Below, one piece after another: positions 13,549 through 15,253 of a stretch of DNA of 15,253 nt. The notes beneath the pieces were generated by a model that had not been told where the DNA came from, did no database searches, and worked only from the letters and a program-made list of their open reading frames with translations. The position numbers and the translations under genes are program-made. The first letter of the stretch is position 1. Each line of letters starts with the position of its first letter. The DNA is from an uncultured Actinomycetes bacterium (GTDB lineage: Bacteria > Actinomycetota > Acidimicrobiia > Acidimicrobiales > Acidimicrobilacustridaceae), in contig CAMFLJ010000053.1 of the NCBI GenBank assembly GCA_945957335.1, forward strand, positions 1 to 15,253. Reading direction: 5' to 3'.

Positions 13549-13554
13549 ATCGTA
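13549..13554 (-). promoter_or_regulatory. Probable -10 element (TACGAT) of a leaderless promoter for gatCAB
   Basis: TACGAT on the minus strand is followed by 8 bases and then the gatC ATG at 13540. Transcription would begin at or 1-2 bases before the start codon. It is divergent from the promoter of the SCP2 gene. Confidence 0.55.
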
Positions 13555-13588
13555 GGCGGGGCACGGGCCGGTCCCGCCCGGCGGCCGG

Positions 13589-13594
13589 TAGGGT
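13589..13594 (+). promoter_or_regulatory. Probable -10 element (TAGGGT) for the SCP2-domain gene
   Basis: TAGGGT on the plus strand would start transcription near 13601 and give a leader of about 33 bases. That leader contains GGAGAG (13625-13630) as SD just before the GTG at 13634. No clear -35 is seen. Confidence 0.4.
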
Positions 13595-13633
13595 CTCTGC
13601 CGCCGAGCGACCCCGCCGCCGACTGGAGAGCCC

Positions 13634-14056
13634 GTGGCCGAGCAGCACCCCTTCCTCAGCACCGAGTGGATGGACGCCGCCAAGCGCATCCGCGACGAGA
13701 TGCCCCACCCCGAGGTGCCCTCGGTCGGTGCGATGAAGATGAACCTGGTGGTCACCTCCAGCCCCTTCGAGGGCGGCGACGTCAAGGCCCACGTCGACAC
13801 CTCCGACGGCGAGATCATCGTCGAGCACGGCCACCTCGACTCGCCCGACCTCACCGTCACCGTCGAGTACGACGTGGCCAAGGCGCTGTTCGTCGACCTC
13901 GACGTCACCGCCGCCATGCAGGCGTTCATGGCCGGCAAGGTCAAGGTGCAGGGCGACATCACCAAGCTGATGGCCCTCGGTGCGCCCCAGGCGGCCGAGC
14001 CCGACGAGAAGGCCGTGGCCATCGCCAAGGCCGTCCGCGACATCACCGCCCCCTAG
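13634..14056 (+). CDS. SCP2 sterol-binding domain (lipid-carrier) protein
   Basis: This is a 140-residue, single-domain protein without signal peptide, so cytoplasmic. The C-terminal half carries the SCP2 pattern: DLTVTVEYDVAKALFVDLDVTAAMQAFMAGKVKVQGDITKLMAL (about 75-119), where the hydrophobic helix before GKVKVQGD is the family signature. SCP2 domains bind fatty acids, acyl-CoA or sterol-like lipids in a hydrophobic tunnel. In actinobacteria they occur alone or beside lipid and steroid catabolism genes, but no such gene is present here. The start is GTG with GGAGAG just upstream. It is divergent from gatCAB and ends at a long hairpin, so it is monocistronic. The family is confident; the ligand is unknown. 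Confidence 0.85.
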   Translation: MAEQHPFLSTEWMDAAKRIRDEMPHPEVPSVGAMKMNLVVTSSPFEGGDVKAHVDTSDGEIIVEHGHLDSPDLTVTVEYDVAKALFVDLDVTAAMQAFMAGKVKVQGDITKLMALGAPQAAEPDEKAVAIAKAVRDITAP

Positions 14057-14066
14057 CTCTCTCCCC

Positions 14067-14116
14067 GAACCGGTGCGCTCGCGGGTCGCCCCCGCGACCC
14101 CACCGCGCACAGGTTC
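14067..14116. terminator. Long composite bidirectional terminator hairpin
   Basis: The outer arms GAACCGGTGCGC (14067-14078) and GCGCACAGGTTC (14105-14116) pair over 12 positions with one G-A mismatch. Inside is a perfect 7-bp hairpin, GGGTCGC (14083-14089) with GCGACCC (14094-14100) and a CCCC loop. It lies between the converging stops of the SCP2 gene (14056) and the MFS gene (14123). There is no U-tract. Confidence 0.75.
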
Positions 14117-14122
14117 AGGCAG

Positions 14123-15253
14123 TCAGGCCGGAGCCGGGGTGACGGCGTCGGCGTCCGCCGGGGTGTCGTGGCGGGTGCGGCGCACGAACCCGGCGGCCAC
14201 CGCGGCGGCGAGGGCCACCCCGCAGCCCACCATGTAGGCGACGGCGTAAGAGCGCTCGCCGTGGCCCGGCTCGGCCGCCGCCTGCACGGTGAGCAGGATC
14301 TGCATGCCGGCCACCACGCCGATCTGGCTCATCGTCTGCGACGCCGCGCCCGCCACGCCCAGGTCCTTGCTCGGCACCGAGTTGGCGACGCTGGCGATCA
14401 TCGCCGGGGCGCACGCCCCCATCCCGATGCCCGACAGCACCAGGGCGCCCTCGATCCACCACAGCCCGGTGCCGGCCGTGACCATGGCCAGACCCACCAT
14501 CGAGGTGGCCAGCACGAGCGACCCGAACACGCCGATGGCCCGCTCCCCCAGCTTGATCACCATGTAGCCGGCGATCGGGCCCACGATCGAGAACGCCAGC
14601 GGCCGCACGATCGACACCAGGCCGGTCTTGGTCGTCGAGTAGCCGAGCACCTCGTGCAGCAGGAGCGGCGTGAGGATGAAGCCGCCCATGTAGGTGAAGT
14701 TGGCGAGGAACTGGTTGGTGATCGGGAACGTGAAGTTGCGGTTCCGGAACCAGTGCAGCGGCAGCAGCGGGTGCGGCGCCCGCCGCTCGGCCCGCACGAA
14801 CAGGGCGAGCAGGACGGGCCCGAGCAGGAAGGCTCCGACCACCACCGGGTTGCCCCAACCCATCTCGGGGCCGCGGTTGAGCCCCACGAGCAGGCTGGCC
14901 ACACCGAAGGCGAGCAGCACCGAGCCGGCCACGTCGAACTGCTGGCGCTCACCCCGGGCCGAGTGCGGCAGGACGAGGAACCCGATGGCGAGGCTGGCCA
15001 GGGCGATCGGCGTCTGCAGCACGAAGATCGCCCGCCAGCCGAAGGCATCGACCAGCGGGCCGCCGACGACCACCCCGAGCACCGGCGCCCCGGCACCGAC
15101 CAGCGACCAGTAGCCCAGAGCCTGGGCCCGGCGCTCGGGCGGGAAGCTGCGGTTGATCATGGCCAGCGCGGAGGGACCGGCCGCCGCGCCCAGCGCCGCC
15201 CCGATGAAGCGGGCACCGATGAGCGAGCCGGCGTCCCACGCCACCACCGCGGC
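14123..15253 (-). CDS. MFS drug transporter, DHA2-like (14-helix type), N-terminus cut off by window edge
   Basis: The last 376 residues of a major facilitator superfamily exporter are present; the frame runs open through the right edge, so the first helices and the start are missing. ALGYWSLVGAGAPVLGVVVGGPLVDAFGWR contains the antiporter motif C (GxxxGPxxGG type) of helix 5 and the following loop typical of DHA2 transporters such as EmrB/QacA. About ten further hydrophobic segments follow. The linker PLLPLHWFRNRNFTFPITNQFLANFTYMGGF is also typical of the DHA2 branch. It should export drugs or metabolites with proton antiport. No regulator is visible beside it in this window. The C-terminal tail is short and polar (RRTRHDTPADADAVTPAPA). 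The substrate cannot be assigned. Confidence 0.85.
   Translation of the reverse strand, partial: AAVVAWDAGSLIGARFIGAALGAAAGPSALAMINRSFPPERRAQALGYWSLVGAGAPVLGVVVGGPLVDAFGWRAIFVLQTPIALASLAIGFLVLPHSARGERQQFDVAGSVLLAFGVASLLVGLNRGPEMGWGNPVVVGAFLLGPVLLALFVRAERRAPHPLLPLHWFRNRNFTFPITNQFLANFTYMGGFILTPLLLHEVLGYSTTKTGLVSIVRPLAFSIVGPIAGYMVIKLGERAIGVFGSLVLATSMVGLAMVTAGTGLWWIEGALVLSGIGMGACAPAMIASVANSVPSKDLGVAGAASQTMSQIGVVAGMQILLTVQAAAEPGHGERSYAVAYMVGCGVALAAAVAAGFVRRTRHDTPADADAVTPAPA

Noticed and set aside
1..15253. Search for tRNA or rRNA genes, transposases, integrases, phage genes or defence-system domains
   Set aside because: None is visible. Every gene-sized stretch is explained by the coding regions listed, and composition is even apart from the small AT-rich patch near 3150-3178.

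Overview
The window is very GC-rich, densely packed bacterial DNA with no RNA gene, insertion sequence, CRISPR array or phage gene that I can see. Several signs point to a high-GC actinobacterium, and by impression to class Acidimicrobiia. These are the frequent GTG starts, TANNNT promoter elements sitting 6-9 bases before start codons, a DUF2510 domain protein, threonine-rich lipoprotein linkers, and a gatCAB operon for the indirect amide route to charged tRNA. The class-level assignment is inference, since there is no 16S or marker gene here.

Left part (1-3980). A minus-strand pair encodes a xylose-isomerase-like TIM-barrel protein and a SAM methyltransferase that runs off the left edge, with their reading frames overlapping. 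They diverge from a small DUF2510/DUF4870 membrane protein. Next come a strong bidirectional hairpin, a secreted glycine-rich protein on the minus strand, and a divergent gene for an MTAP/PNP-type nucleoside phosphorylase.

Middle (3981-8897). A composite hairpin separates the phosphorylase from a tightly coupled five-gene plus-strand operon: ABC ATPase, ABC-2 permease, second ABC ATPase, second ABC-2 permease, and a DinF-like MATE transporter. Most junctions are 4-base overlaps or gaps of a few bases, so this looks like one export locus with two different ATPase/permease pairs. The substrate cannot be read from sequence.

Right part (8932-15253). Two tandem paralogous lipoproteins with a conserved pair of cysteines lie on the minus strand, each with its own promoter. 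Upstream of them is the gatC-gatA-gatB operon for the tRNA amidotransferase. Divergent from gatC is a small SCP2-type lipid-binding protein. A long hairpin then separates it from a minus-strand DHA2-type MFS exporter cut off by the right edge.

Most of the window is ordinary genome. The observations most worth following are the uncharacterised two-cysteine lipoprotein pair, the coupled double-ABC plus MATE operon, the repeated leaderless promoter architecture (six of nine identifiable promoters), and the glycine-rich secreted protein. I found no clear evidence of an undescribed defence or mobile system. No stretch over 300 bases lacks a gene; the longest gaps are about 120 bases and hold promoters and terminators.
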